From: Candidatus Izemoplasma sp.
GTDB lineage: Bacteria > Bacillota_I > Bacilli_A > Izemoplasmatales > Izemoplasmataceae
Reading direction: 5' to 3'
Length of the DNA: 49,050 nucleotides
Assembly: GCA_007117885.1 (NCBI GenBank)
Contig: SKFS01000009.1
Coordinates: forward strand, 1 to 49,050
A program made the translations under genes and the position numbers. A model generated the notes under the pieces. The model did no database searches. It was not told where the DNA came from and saw only the letters and a list, made by a program, of their open reading frames with translations. Shown here piece after piece: positions 28,570 through 37,515 of this stretch. The stretch's first letter is position 1. Every line of letters begins with the position of its first letter.

Positions 28570-29310
28570 ATGATTGATAAGATTCTAAAAGTCCTTAATG
28601 AAAGTAAGTATCAACATATGGAAAAAACCGATCAAAGTGAGGGTAAACCGCAACCCAAACTATTTAAAGAGTTTTTTGGAGAGCGGATACCACTGCCATC
28701 GATTGAAACGCTTAAGCTGCCTAATATTGAGTTAAATGAGGCGATAAAGCGTAGACAAAGTCATCGAAAATACAGTAAGAAACCATTGGATACTGAGGCG
28801 TTATCTTATGCATTATGGGCAACACAGGGTGTCAAGAAAGTTGTTGAGGGGAGAGCGACGTTTCGCACTGTTCCCTCTGCGGGTGCACGGCACGCATTTG
28901 AAACGTTGATTTTGGTAAACCATATGGAAGACCTTGAAACAGGGTTATACGCTTATGATGCAGAGCATCATGCCCTTGTTTTTCTAAAGCCATATGATCA
29001 AGTTTCAGATAAAATACTGGCGGGATGCCTGAACCAAAGAATGGTTATCGATGCTGCAGTGACGTTTTTTTGGTTCGCAGACATCGAGCGTATGAGCTAT
29101 CGCTATGGTGAGCGGGGTTATCGCTATTTGTTACTTGATGCCGGTCATATTTGCCAAAACCTTTATCTTGTTGCGGAAGCTTTACACGCGAAAACGTGTG
29201 CGATTGGCGCGTTTGATGATGATGTTTTGAATCAAGCTTTAGAGCTTAACACAGAACAAGAAACGGTGTTGTATGCAGCACCTTTAGGATTTAAACCCTA
29301 TGAAGATTAG
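28570..29310 (+). CDS. SagB/ThcOx-type nitroreductase-family oxidoreductase
   Basis: AIKRRQSHRKYSKKPLDTEALSYALWATQGV...TVPSAGARHAFETLILVN..LETGLYAYD. Confidence 0.85.
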   Translation: MIDKILKVLNESKYQHMEKTDQSEGKPQPKLFKEFFGERIPLPSIETLKLPNIELNEAIKRRQSHRKYSKKPLDTEALSYALWATQGVKKVVEGRATFRTVPSAGARHAFETLILVNHMEDLETGLYAYDAEHHALVFLKPYDQVSDKILAGCLNQRMVIDAAVTFFWFADIERMSYRYGERGYRYLLLDAGHICQNLYLVAEALHAKTCAIGAFDDDVLNQALELNTEQETVLYAAPLGFKPYED

Positions 29311-30454
29311 AAGGGCACAAGCCCATGAATCCAAGCATTTTTCCCGTGAAGCATTTCAAAAGAAGCTTGCCTATGTCGTCGAGGAGAATCCCATTCGATA
29401 TATTGAGTTTGAGATTTTTGATATTTACAAGGCACGTATCACGCCGTTTGATGAGAAATGGGGCACTTCATTAATCGATGTATTCCGTTTTCATAATGGC
29501 TTTGTGACACTATTTTATGATTGTTTTGGGAACCTGATAAAGACGTTCCCTAACGTTGAACTATTCCAGATTAATCCTCAAGAACTTGGTGTGACGCAAT
29601 GGTTAGTTTCTGAAAAAAAGTTGGCGGACTTAAATCAGTGGCTTGCAACCCCAGAAGATGTAATTGTTCCAGTTTTTCCGTATAAAAACCGTTGGATTGC
29701 CCTTGACGGGCACACCCGTTTGAAAGCCGCGATTCATTGGGAAATGCCTTATGTCTATGCCTATAAAGAAGCGGGAGATGGCTTAAGTAAAGCTTTTTAT
29801 AACTCAGCAATGAGACGGGATATCGTTACAGTTGAAGATCTTGAAGTGGTCGATGCAAAACGGTATCAGCGTGATTGGGAAGAGATGTGTGATCAGTTTA
29901 TTGCGACGTATAAAGCTAAACAACAGCTTCGCGAGAAAGCGCTCGAAGAACGTAAATTAATTAATCAAGATACTTACGACGGTTACAACGAGAAACTTAT
30001 CGAGCGATTAGCCCAGTTTTTGTCAACACATCATGTCCATCGTATTGGTGTGTTCTATCCACTTGATAAGGAAGTCGATTTACGGAGTTTCGATGTATCA
30101 TATGAAACGTATTATCCACTCATTGAGGAGGAAGGCATCCAGTTTGCACCCTATAGTGAGCACTTTAAGAAGGGCCCTTTAAATACCCAAGTCCCTAACA
30201 CTGAAAAACGGCTTTTGGGTACACTAGACGCCGTCATTGTGCCAGGACTATATTTCGATGCACAAGGCTATCGATTAGGGTATGGAAAAGGCTATTATGA
30301 TCATTTTCTAAACGACTATAAAGGCTTAAAAATCGGCGTTTGTTTCTCCAGTTTTTTTGTTACGAGCCTTCCTAAAGAAGCCCACGATCAGGCCGTCGAT
30401 TTTGTTATTACTAATACGCAAACAATCGAGGTGAGAACATGTACACAGCGCTAA
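29300..30454 (+). CDS. Fusion of ParB/sulfiredoxin-like N-terminal domain with 5-formyltetrahydrofolate cyclo-ligase
   Basis: N-term FPYKNRWIALDGHTRLKAAIHW (DGHTR ParB/Srx-like motif); C-term VPGLYFDAQGYRLGYGKGYYDHFL (MTHFS signature). Confidence 0.78.
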   Translation: MKIRRAQAHESKHFSREAFQKKLAYVVEENPIRYIEFEIFDIYKARITPFDEKWGTSLIDVFRFHNGFVTLFYDCFGNLIKTFPNVELFQINPQELGVTQWLVSEKKLADLNQWLATPEDVIVPVFPYKNRWIALDGHTRLKAAIHWEMPYVYAYKEAGDGLSKAFYNSAMRRDIVTVEDLEVVDAKRYQRDWEEMCDQFIATYKAKQQLREKALEERKLINQDTYDGYNEKLIERLAQFLSTHHVHRIGVFYPLDKEVDLRSFDVSYETYYPLIEEEGIQFAPYSEHFKKGPLNTQVPNTEKRLLGTLDAVIVPGLYFDAQGYRLGYGKGYYDHFLNDYKGLKIGVCFSSFFVTSLPKEAHDQAVDFVITNTQTIEVRTCTQR

Positions 30455-31083
30455 TTTTATGCGGTGGTGAGAGTACAAGGAGTCAACTCAACTTCAATAA
30501 AGTGTTTTATGAAATCAAAGGTAAAGCCGTGGTCCAACACGCCTATGAACGCTTTCGCAATGATCCAGATTGCCAAGAGGTTATCTTTGTGACAAGAAGA
30601 GAAGATATCCCCAAAATAAAGGAGCTATTTGGTCAAAGTTGTCGGGTTCTTGCAGGAGGAAAAAGAAGACAAGACAGTGCATTTATCGGACTTAAAGAAG
30701 TGAAAACACCGTATGTGTTCATTCATGATGGTTCACGACCATATTTTAGTGAAACAAGCTTAGCACGCCTAAAAACAGGGTTAAAAAACCACGATAGCGT
30801 GTCCTTAGGCATGCCTATCGTTGAGACGGTGAAGCGTGTTGATCAAGGAGTAATCATCGGTGATATCGTTCGTGAGGGGTTGTATATCCTCCAAACACCC
30901 CAAGCGTTTTTAACATCGGTAATTTTGCAAGCCCATGCACTTGATGATGAACAAGAGTATACTTGTGACGCGAGTTTATTGAAAGCACGACGCAATATAG
31001 TGTCACGGGTCGTACTTGGTGATCGCATGAACCTAAAATTGACAACGCCTGAAGATAGAACAATGCTGGAGAGGATACTATGA
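30439..31083 (+). CDS. ispD: 2-C-methyl-D-erythritol 4-phosphate cytidylyltransferase
   Basis: ALILCGGESTRSQLNFNKVF; AGGKRRQDSAFIGL; VFIHDGSRPYFSE; LQTPQAF; adjacent to ispF. Confidence 0.88.
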   Translation: MYTALILCGGESTRSQLNFNKVFYEIKGKAVVQHAYERFRNDPDCQEVIFVTRREDIPKIKELFGQSCRVLAGGKRRQDSAFIGLKEVKTPYVFIHDGSRPYFSETSLARLKTGLKNHDSVSLGMPIVETVKRVDQGVIIGDIVREGLYILQTPQAFLTSVILQAHALDDEQEYTCDASLLKARRNIVSRVVLGDRMNLKLTTPEDRTMLERIL

Positions 31084-31556
31084 TACGAATAGGACAAAGT
31101 ACCGATATTCATCGTTTAGAAAAAGGCAAGACGTTGATACTTGGGGGTATTAAAATCGAGGCACCTTATGGTGCCATCGCCCATAGTGATGGCGATTGTT
31201 TAGTGCATGCCATTGCGGAGGCGATGATAGGGGCCTTAGGACGCGGTGATTTAGGCAGCCATTTTTCTGATCGCGATCCACAATATGAAAATATCTCTTC
31301 GCTTGTTTTATTAAAGACGGTTTGTGATATGATAAAAGAGCATGGTTATCATATCGTGAATATCGATAGCTTGATTATTCTTGAAGCCCCAAAATTAAGA
31401 CCCTACATTGATGCCATGAAAAAACGTCTTAGTGATGTGATGGAAATCGATAGTAAAAAGATAAATATAAAAGCAACGACAGCAGAGGGCATAGGACCGA
31501 TTGGTCAGAAACAAGCCATTGAATGCCAGGCTGTGGTTTTACTAAAGGAGGATTAG
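31080..31556 (+). CDS. ispF: 2-C-methyl-D-erythritol 2,4-cyclodiphosphate synthase
   Basis: IGQSTDIHRLEKGKTLILGGIKI, AHSDGDCLVHAIAEAMIGALGRGDLGSHFSD, IKATTAEGIGPIG. Confidence 0.97.
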   Translation: MIRIGQSTDIHRLEKGKTLILGGIKIEAPYGAIAHSDGDCLVHAIAEAMIGALGRGDLGSHFSDRDPQYENISSLVLLKTVCDMIKEHGYHIVNIDSLIILEAPKLRPYIDAMKKRLSDVMEIDSKKINIKATTAEGIGPIGQKQAIECQAVVLLKED

Positions 31557-31847
31557 ATGACAAAAATATTATATCGCGACGATCAAAACAAAATGTTTTT
31601 AGGGGTGTGTAAAGGTGTCGCTGATTATGCCGATGTCGATGTTGCACTCGTTAGGGTACTCGCGATTGTTGGACTATTTTTTAGTTTTGGTATGGTCTTC
31701 TTAGTGTATATTATCTTAGCGCTTGTTGTGCCGGCTAAAAGTCAACTAACAAGCAAAACACAGCAATCCAAACCCAATCCACCAAAAGGATCAAGCAAAA
31801 AAGTCTACGATGAGTTTGAGCTCGATCCCGATGATTATAAACTGTGA
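31557..31847 (+). CDS. PspC domain membrane protein
   Basis: LYRDDQNKMFLGVCKGVADYADVDVALVRVLAIVGLFFSFGMVFLVYIILALVVP. Confidence 0.9.
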   Translation: MTKILYRDDQNKMFLGVCKGVADYADVDVALVRVLAIVGLFFSFGMVFLVYIILALVVPAKSQLTSKTQQSKPNPPKGSSKKVYDEFELDPDDYKL

Positions 31848-31857
31848 GGTGAAACCT

Positions 31858-32139
31858 ATGTTAGAAACCGCGCATGGACTATTTGAAATTGTCAAAGATT
31901 ATCGTGAAGCACTCGATGTTAAAACCTTTAACGATCGCTATGTCGATTATTTAGATCGGTATACGTATATCGTTGGCGATTTTAGCGCAGAAATGTTACG
32001 ACTCAAAGGATTTAACGAAGAAAACCGTGATTTGATCGCAGATTATTTGATTGAATCTGCCACCCCAAATGCGCCGTATTTTATTTTACGACGGATGAAC
32101 GAAAAGAAAATGACTGAAAAAACTGCTGTCAGTAAATAA
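31858..32139 (+). CDS. YutD family protein
   Basis: FEIVKDYREALDVKTFNDRYVDYLDRYTYIVGDFSAEMLRLKGF; ATG 31858 preferred over 31810. Confidence 0.75.
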   Translation: MLETAHGLFEIVKDYREALDVKTFNDRYVDYLDRYTYIVGDFSAEMLRLKGFNEENRDLIADYLIESATPNAPYFILRRMNEKKMTEKTAVSK

Positions 32140-32150
32140 ATACTTTAGCA

Positions 32151-32198
32151 TTTCACACCGTTATTTTCCGTAGATATTGTATAATTAACGGTGCGAAA
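32151..32198. promoter_or_regulatory. Long inverted repeat bracketing the nfu core promoter (-10 TATAAT 32180-32185)
   Basis: TTTCACACCGTTA (32151-32163) vs TAACGGTGCGAAA (32186-32198): 12/13 complementary positions. Confidence 0.6.
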
Positions 32199-32201
32199 GA
32201 G

Positions 32202-32444
32202 GTGAGCAGTATGGATGATACAATGGTTGTTGAGCAAGTTAAAGTGATTATTGAAAAACTTCGTCCTTATATTAACCGAGACGGTGGCGATATTAAGTTT
32301 GTCAAGTACGAGGAAGGTATTGTCTACGTTCAAATGCTAGGCGCATGTGTTGGTTGTGCTGCACTCGACACAACGCTTAAGGATGGCGTCGAAGCGATTC
32401 TGTTGGAAGAAGTTCCAGGCATTATCGGTGTCGAAGCGATTTAG
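32202..32444 (+). CDS. NifU C-terminal-domain (Nfu) Fe-S scaffold protein
   Basis: LRPYINRDGGDIKFVKYEEGIVYVQMLGACVGCAALDTTLKDGVE; start could also be ATG 32211. Confidence 0.92.
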   Translation: MSSMDDTMVVEQVKVIIEKLRPYINRDGGDIKFVKYEEGIVYVQMLGACVGCAALDTTLKDGVEAILLEEVPGIIGVEAI

Positions 32445-32456
32445 AAAGGAATCGAT

Positions 32457-32972
32457 ATGAAAAAAGTAAACAGTGATGAGAACCGCTTAAATGATACGAC
32501 AAAACGTGACATCGTGGTAGCCCGTTTGAATGAACGCGGTGTGCAACTCGAGCAAATTGCGGAAATTACACTCGAACTTCAAAGTAAGTATGTACCGGAC
32601 TTATCGTTTGAGACATGTTTGGACCATGTTGAGCGTGTGGTCATGAAACGCGAGGTTCAAAACGCGATTTTAACAGGATTAGAACTTGATATTTTAACCG
32701 AAAAAGGGCTTGTAAGTGAACCTTTACGAACAATGCTTAATGACGATCATGGTCTGTATGGCATCGATGAAGTGTTGGCTTTAGCGATTGTGAATGTGTA
32801 TGGTTCGATTGGCTTGACCAATTTTGGTTTTGTCGATAAATCAAAGCTTGGTATTATTAAACATCTTGATGAGCTTGGTAAAGAAGACGGCGTTTGTCAC
32901 ACATTTTTAGATGATATTGTCGGGGCGATTGCTGCTGCAGCAGCAAGTTCGATTGCCCATCGTTATGCTTAA
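32457..32972 (+). CDS. Phosphatidylglycerophosphatase A-family (YutG-like) protein
   Basis: RDIVVARLNERGVQLEQIAEITLELQSKYVPDLSFETCLDHVERVVMKREVQNAILTGLELD. Confidence 0.82.
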   Translation: MKKVNSDENRLNDTTKRDIVVARLNERGVQLEQIAEITLELQSKYVPDLSFETCLDHVERVVMKREVQNAILTGLELDILTEKGLVSEPLRTMLNDDHGLYGIDEVLALAIVNVYGSIGLTNFGFVDKSKLGIIKHLDELGKEDGVCHTFLDDIVGAIAAAAASSIAHRYA

Positions 32973-32991
32973 GAGGGTTTCCCTCTTTTTT
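32971..32991 (+). terminator. Intrinsic terminator after pgpA-like gene
   Basis: AAGAGGG-TTT-CCCTCTTTTTT. Confidence 0.85.
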
Positions 32992-33056
32992 CTTTAGTTT
33001 TTGTTTTTAGGCGTTTTTTGATATAATAAGTTCAACATAGACCGAGGTGTTTAATC

Positions 33057-33383
33057 ATGAGAGAAGGCGACATTATCAAAGGTGAGATAACCGCGATTAA
33101 ACCATACGGAGCGTTTGTAAAAATAGACGATAAGATTTCAGGGTTAATTCATATTTCTGAGTTTAGCGACCGCTATGTTCGTGATATTGAAGACTATGTT
33201 AGTGTTGGTGATGTTATTGATTTACGCATCATCAGTATCGAAGACGATGATAAATTATCGTTATCGTTTAAAAGTTTGCATAAGCGTAAAAAACGTTATC
33301 GTATTAAGCTTAAATCGGGGTTTACACCTTTGAAGAGAAAATTGAAAGACTGGATTCAGCAGTATGATAAAAACCGCGATTAA
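33057..33383 (+). CDS. S1 RNA-binding domain protein (YugI/CvfD-like)
   Basis: GDIIKGEITAIKPYGAFVKIDDKISGLIHISEFSDRYVRDIEDYVSVGDVIDLRIISIEDDDKLSLSFK. Confidence 0.9.
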   Translation: MREGDIIKGEITAIKPYGAFVKIDDKISGLIHISEFSDRYVRDIEDYVSVGDVIDLRIISIEDDDKLSLSFKSLHKRKKRYRIKLKSGFTPLKRKLKDWIQQYDKNRD

Positions 33384-33396
33384 TTCGCGGTTTTTA
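33369..33396 (+). terminator. Intrinsic terminator whose left arm is inside the 3' end of the S1-domain gene
   Basis: AAAAACCGCG-attaatt-CGCGGTTTTT. Confidence 0.85.
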
Positions 33397-33452
33397 TATG
33401 ATTTTAGCAATGAATATGATAAAATTACGGTAATTTCATAAGGAGGTTTATG

Positions 33453-34769
33453 ATGAAACCATTACGCGTAAATACAACGTATATTGATAAAGAATATCGT
33501 CACGATTTAGCGGTATTATCCTCGCACGTGAGTGAGGCACATGCAAAGATTAAAAATAAGACTGGCGCTGGTTCGGATTTTTTAGGGTGGTACGATTTGC
33601 CTATAAAATTGGAAGCCAGTTTACTTGAGCGAATTGTTAAAACAGCCGAACGGTTACGGAAACTTGATGTTTTGCTAGTGATTGGTATTGGCGGTTCTTA
33701 TTTAGGAGCTAAAGCGGTTATTGAAGGATTGAATGGGTATTTTGAAAAATCTCAATGTGAGATTATTTTCGTCGGTCACCAATTATCTTCAAGTTATATG
33801 GTGGAACTAAAAACATACCTTAAGGATAAAAATTTTGGGATTAACGTCATTAGTAAGTCAGGAACCACCACAGAACCAGCCATTGCCTTTCGGGTCTTTA
33901 AACAATTACTTGAAGAGCAAGTTGGCAAGAAGGAAGCTAAACAAAGGATCGTTGCCACGACGGATGGTGCAAGAGGGGCATTGCGGTCTTTAGCGGATCA
34001 AGAAGGGTATGAGACGTTTGATATCGCCGATGATATCGGTGGACGTTACAGTGTTTTAACGGCGGTTGGGTTATTGCCGATGGCAGTGGCAAATGTCGAT
34101 ATCTATTCGTTTGTTCAAGGCATGAAAGAGGCGTATAAAGCGTACAATATCGATGGACATCCTGAAGTTTATGAGTACGTTAAGGCGCGTCATTCGCTGT
34201 ATCAAAAAGGGAAGAAAATTGAGATTTTTGTCTACTATGAGCCCGCGTTATATTTTACCGCAGAGTGGTGGAAACAGCTGTTTGGTGAAAGTGAAGGAAA
34301 AGATGGGAAAGGGCTATTTGTGGCATCTTTAGGGTTCACAACAGACCTTCATTCTATGGGTCAATATATCCAGGATGGTGAACGACATCTTTTTGAAACA
34401 GTGATCGCTATTAAAGAACCTGTCCATGATATAAAGATTGAATCCGATCGCGATAACTTAGATGGCCTTAACTACTTACAAGGATTGAGTGTTAATACCG
34501 TGAATCATCAAGCGATGTTAGGAACACTGTTAGCGCACAGCGATGGTGGGGTGCCGAGCATTGTCATTGAGCTAGAGAAGCTTGATGCTTACCATTTAGG
34601 GTATCTAATGTACTTCTATGAGTTAAGTTGTGGCATCAGCGGCTATGTTTTAGGTGTTAACCCGTTTGACCAGCCGGGGGTTGAAGCCTATAAAAAAAAT
34701 ATGTTTGCCTTATTAGAAAAACCAGGTTTTGAAGCATTAACCGAAACACTTAAAAAGAGGTTAAAATAA
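33453..34769 (+). CDS. pgi: Glucose-6-phosphate isomerase
   Basis: VIGIGGSYLGAKAVIEGL, VISKSGTTTEPAIAFRVF, NPFDQPGVEAYKKNMF. Confidence 0.97.
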   Translation: MKPLRVNTTYIDKEYRHDLAVLSSHVSEAHAKIKNKTGAGSDFLGWYDLPIKLEASLLERIVKTAERLRKLDVLLVIGIGGSYLGAKAVIEGLNGYFEKSQCEIIFVGHQLSSSYMVELKTYLKDKNFGINVISKSGTTTEPAIAFRVFKQLLEEQVGKKEAKQRIVATTDGARGALRSLADQEGYETFDIADDIGGRYSVLTAVGLLPMAVANVDIYSFVQGMKEAYKAYNIDGHPEVYEYVKARHSLYQKGKKIEIFVYYEPALYFTAEWWKQLFGESEGKDGKGLFVASLGFTTDLHSMGQYIQDGERHLFETVIAIKEPVHDIKIESDRDNLDGLNYLQGLSVNTVNHQAMLGTLLAHSDGGVPSIVIELEKLDAYHLGYLMYFYELSCGISGYVLGVNPFDQPGVEAYKKNMFALLEKPGFEALTETLKKRLK

Positions 34770-34793
34770 AAGAATCGCCACGGCGATTCTTTA
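34769..34793. terminator. Bidirectional terminator between convergent pgi and lipid kinase
   Basis: AAAGAATCGCC-AC-GGCGATTCTTT. Confidence 0.8.
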
Positions 34794-35642
34794 CTTTTTA
34801 TACACTTTAAATTTCGTAAACTTCGTAGTTGTAGAAACGGTGATTTTTTCGGTGTTTTCAAAACATTCTCCGTCACATTGAGCGGTTTGCGGGCTGAACA
34901 TCGTGGCTTGAACGTGGCGTGCTTTTTTGTAAAAAATAAACGGTTTTAAATACATATGTAGACCAAAATAAACACTAAGAAAGATAAAGAATAAGACCAC
35001 TCTAGGGACACGATGAACGACAATCACATCGATAAGGTTTTCATCGAGGCGTGCCTTAGGTGTCAGCTTCATACCGCCACCGATGCACATCCCATTGTTC
35101 ATGTTAATTAACCAAGCTTTTTTAAAATGATAGTCTTCCCCGTCAATGATTGCGTGTAACTTTCTTGGTTTGTAGATAAAGAAAGCTTTTAAGGTATTGA
35201 TAAAATAGTTGATTCTGTTTTTATGTTTTGATTGGTTGACAAAATAGCCGATCATGCCATCAATGCCCATGCCGGCACCATTGATGAAGTACCGTGTTTC
35301 GTTATCGTGGGTCAGTTGCATAATATGTTGTACAACGCTTTTTTGTTTTTTTAAGCTTCGCAAGAAGTCGTTGCCTGAACCACTACTCTTAATGTAGATT
35401 TCTTGGGTAATGTCGATGTTCATACTGTTATTAATAAACGTATTGATCGTGCCATCGCCACCGATGAGGAGAATCGTGTTTTTTTTATGGGTTTGTTGTA
35501 AGTAGTGTTCTAGGTCTTTAATCTTAAGCAGACTTTTAACACGAAAAAGGACGTCATTCTTTTTGAAATAGTCGACGAGTTTTTTAGTAACACGCTTTGA
35601 TTTACGGTTTTTAGAGAGGGGATTGTGCAAAATAATCACCAT
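34791..35642 (-). CDS. Diacylglycerol kinase-family lipid kinase (YegS/DgkB-like)
   Basis: ILHNPLSKNRKSKR, ILLIGGDGTINTFIN, KSSGSGNDFLRSL. Confidence 0.9.
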   Translation of the reverse strand: MVIILHNPLSKNRKSKRVTKKLVDYFKKNDVLFRVKSLLKIKDLEHYLQQTHKKNTILLIGGDGTINTFINNSMNIDITQEIYIKSSGSGNDFLRSLKKQKSVVQHIMQLTHDNETRYFINGAGMGIDGMIGYFVNQSKHKNRINYFINTLKAFFIYKPRKLHAIIDGEDYHFKKAWLINMNNGMCIGGGMKLTPKARLDENLIDVIVVHRVPRVVLFFIFLSVYFGLHMYLKPFIFYKKARHVQATMFSPQTAQCDGECFENTEKITVSTTTKFTKFKVYKK

Positions 35643-35748
35643 AAGAACACATCCTTTGCAGCTTGCAATATAATTATAGCATGACTTCGATTTTTTAATG
35701 TATTAAGAATGAGAGTATGGTATAATTTATTCTTGTAAGAGGTGTTTT

Positions 35749-36198
35749 ATGAAGATGACAAAGACGATTTATACATTGGCTGAGATGGAAGAATTTGCAA
35801 GGGCAGTGGCACAAACCTTATTTCCTGGGTTTGTTCTTTGTTTATCAGGTGACCTCGGTGCTGGAAAGACGACCTTTACACAGTTTCTTGGTAAAGCGAT
35901 GGGGATTAACGAAGTCATTACGTCACCGACATTTACGATCTTAAAAACCTATAAAAGTGCGTTGGATTTGCATCATATCGACGCGTATCGCTTAGAGGGT
36001 GTCTATCAAGATGAGTCGTTAGAGGAAGTTATTTTTAGTCATGGTGTGACCGTTATTGAATGGTATGAGCATCTTCTTGGTAGTCTTCCAAAGGACTATT
36101 TGAGTATAGAGATTGAAACCAGAGATAGTACCACACGTGTCTTGCATCTTGAAGGGCGGGGAAAGTATGGCATCATCGTTAATGCGCTTAGTGATTGA
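35749..36198 (+). CDS. tsaE: tRNA t6A biosynthesis ATPase TsaE
   Basis: LCLSGDLGAGKTTFTQFLGKAMGINEVITSPTFTILKTY. Confidence 0.96.
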   Translation: MKMTKTIYTLAEMEEFARAVAQTLFPGFVLCLSGDLGAGKTTFTQFLGKAMGINEVITSPTFTILKTYKSALDLHHIDAYRLEGVYQDESLEEVIFSHGVTVIEWYEHLLGSLPKDYLSIEIETRDSTTRVLHLEGRGKYGIIVNALSD

Positions 36199-36769
36199 CA
36201 GTGCTACGGAGTATTTATATCTTGCTCTTTATGAGAACCTTCAAAAACGTGATTCAGTTTATCTTAAAGGGGACAATAACCACTCTGAAACTCTGATGGT
36301 AGAACTTAAGCGATTGCTGGAACAACAAGGAGTAAGACCCCAGAACCTCGATGAAATATATGTTGGGGTGGGTCCAGGAAGCTATACAGGTGTTCGCATC
36401 GGCGTTGTGGTTGCGAAAATCTTAGCGTATAGTTTAAACATCCCGGTGTATACTATAAGTAGCCTAACACTTTTGGCAAGCAGTGAGAAATCACTGCTCA
36501 TTGTGCCCTATATCGATGCGCGTAGAGGGTATGTTTTCGCAAGCGTTATGCGGTGTCAAGAGGGCATTTTGACGACGGTTAACGACGATGCTTACTGTAA
36601 CTTTGAAGAACTAAAAGCGACGGTTGATGGAACTTATATTTGCGCAGGAGAACCGGATTTTGCAGTGATTTATCGTAGTCAGCTCTTTGTCCGAGTCGAT
36701 AATCTTCATCATTTAGCGCCGGTGTATTTAAGGAAGACGGAAGCAGAAACGAATTTAAATAAAGGATAG
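36167..36769 (+). CDS. tsaB: tRNA t6A biosynthesis protein TsaB
   Basis: LVIDSATEYLYLALYE, VGVGPGSYTGVRIGVVVAKILAYSLNIPVYTISSL; start 36167 or 36182, overlaps tsaE. Confidence 0.92.
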   Translation: MASSLMRLVIDSATEYLYLALYENLQKRDSVYLKGDNNHSETLMVELKRLLEQQGVRPQNLDEIYVGVGPGSYTGVRIGVVVAKILAYSLNIPVYTISSLTLLASSEKSLLIVPYIDARRGYVFASVMRCQEGILTTVNDDAYCNFEELKATVDGTYICAGEPDFAVIYRSQLFVRVDNLHHLAPVYLRKTEAETNLNKG

Positions 36770-36774
36770 ATAGT

Positions 36775-37515
36775 ATGTTTGAGAAGTTTTTTGGCTATGT
36801 GATTGATCCTGATCGATCTGTACAGCTTTTTACATGGCACCATTACATGTTAGTCGGCTTTGCGATTTTATCGATTTATTTGCCGACCCAATTCTCAAAA
36901 AAAATTAAGACTAGTGGTTATGAAGCACGATTTCGTAATGGTGCTTTTATTTGGTTGCTTTTCTTAGAACTAATCTATCATGCTCACAATTGGTACAACG
37001 GTGAAATATCGTTTCCGTTGCATATATGTAGTTTTGCAGTCATTATGTGTTTAGCGTTGTTGAAAACCAATAGTCAACGAATTTTTGAGTACGTTTTCTT
37101 TTTTGGTGTTTTAGGCGGCTTTATGGCACTGATTGTTCCTTTTAGTTATGGCTTCCCCTATTATAATATTCGTTACCATCATTTTATTTTGATTCATATG
37201 ACGATTATTATGATTCCGCTCTATTACTTCCATGCCTATGATTTTAGAGTGACAAAACGGGCCCTTTATAAAACCTTTTTGATGGTTTTACTAGTGGCAC
37301 CGATTATTTATAATATTAACCTATTATTAACGCGTTTAAGTCGCACGTCAAATGTCAATTATTGGTTTATTACTTACATCCCAGAACATGTATCGTTTAT
37401 TTTTAGTAATCAGTGGGTGTATTTAGCAGTATTGCTTTCATTGATTTATGTTGCGCAAGTGATTTTATATAAAGTGTCAAATCATAAAAGCGTGAAAGGT
37501 GATTCGAGTGGATAA
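36775..37515 (+). CDS. YwaF/TIGR02206-family integral membrane protein
   Basis: WHHYMLVGFAILSIYLP, FPLHICSFAVIM, FIWLLFLELIYHAHNWYNG. Confidence 0.8.
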   Translation: MFEKFFGYVIDPDRSVQLFTWHHYMLVGFAILSIYLPTQFSKKIKTSGYEARFRNGAFIWLLFLELIYHAHNWYNGEISFPLHICSFAVIMCLALLKTNSQRIFEYVFFFGVLGGFMALIVPFSYGFPYYNIRYHHFILIHMTIIMIPLYYFHAYDFRVTKRALYKTFLMVLLVAPIIYNINLLLTRLSRTSNVNYWFITYIPEHVSFIFSNQWVYLAVLLSLIYVAQVILYKVSNHKSVKGDSSG

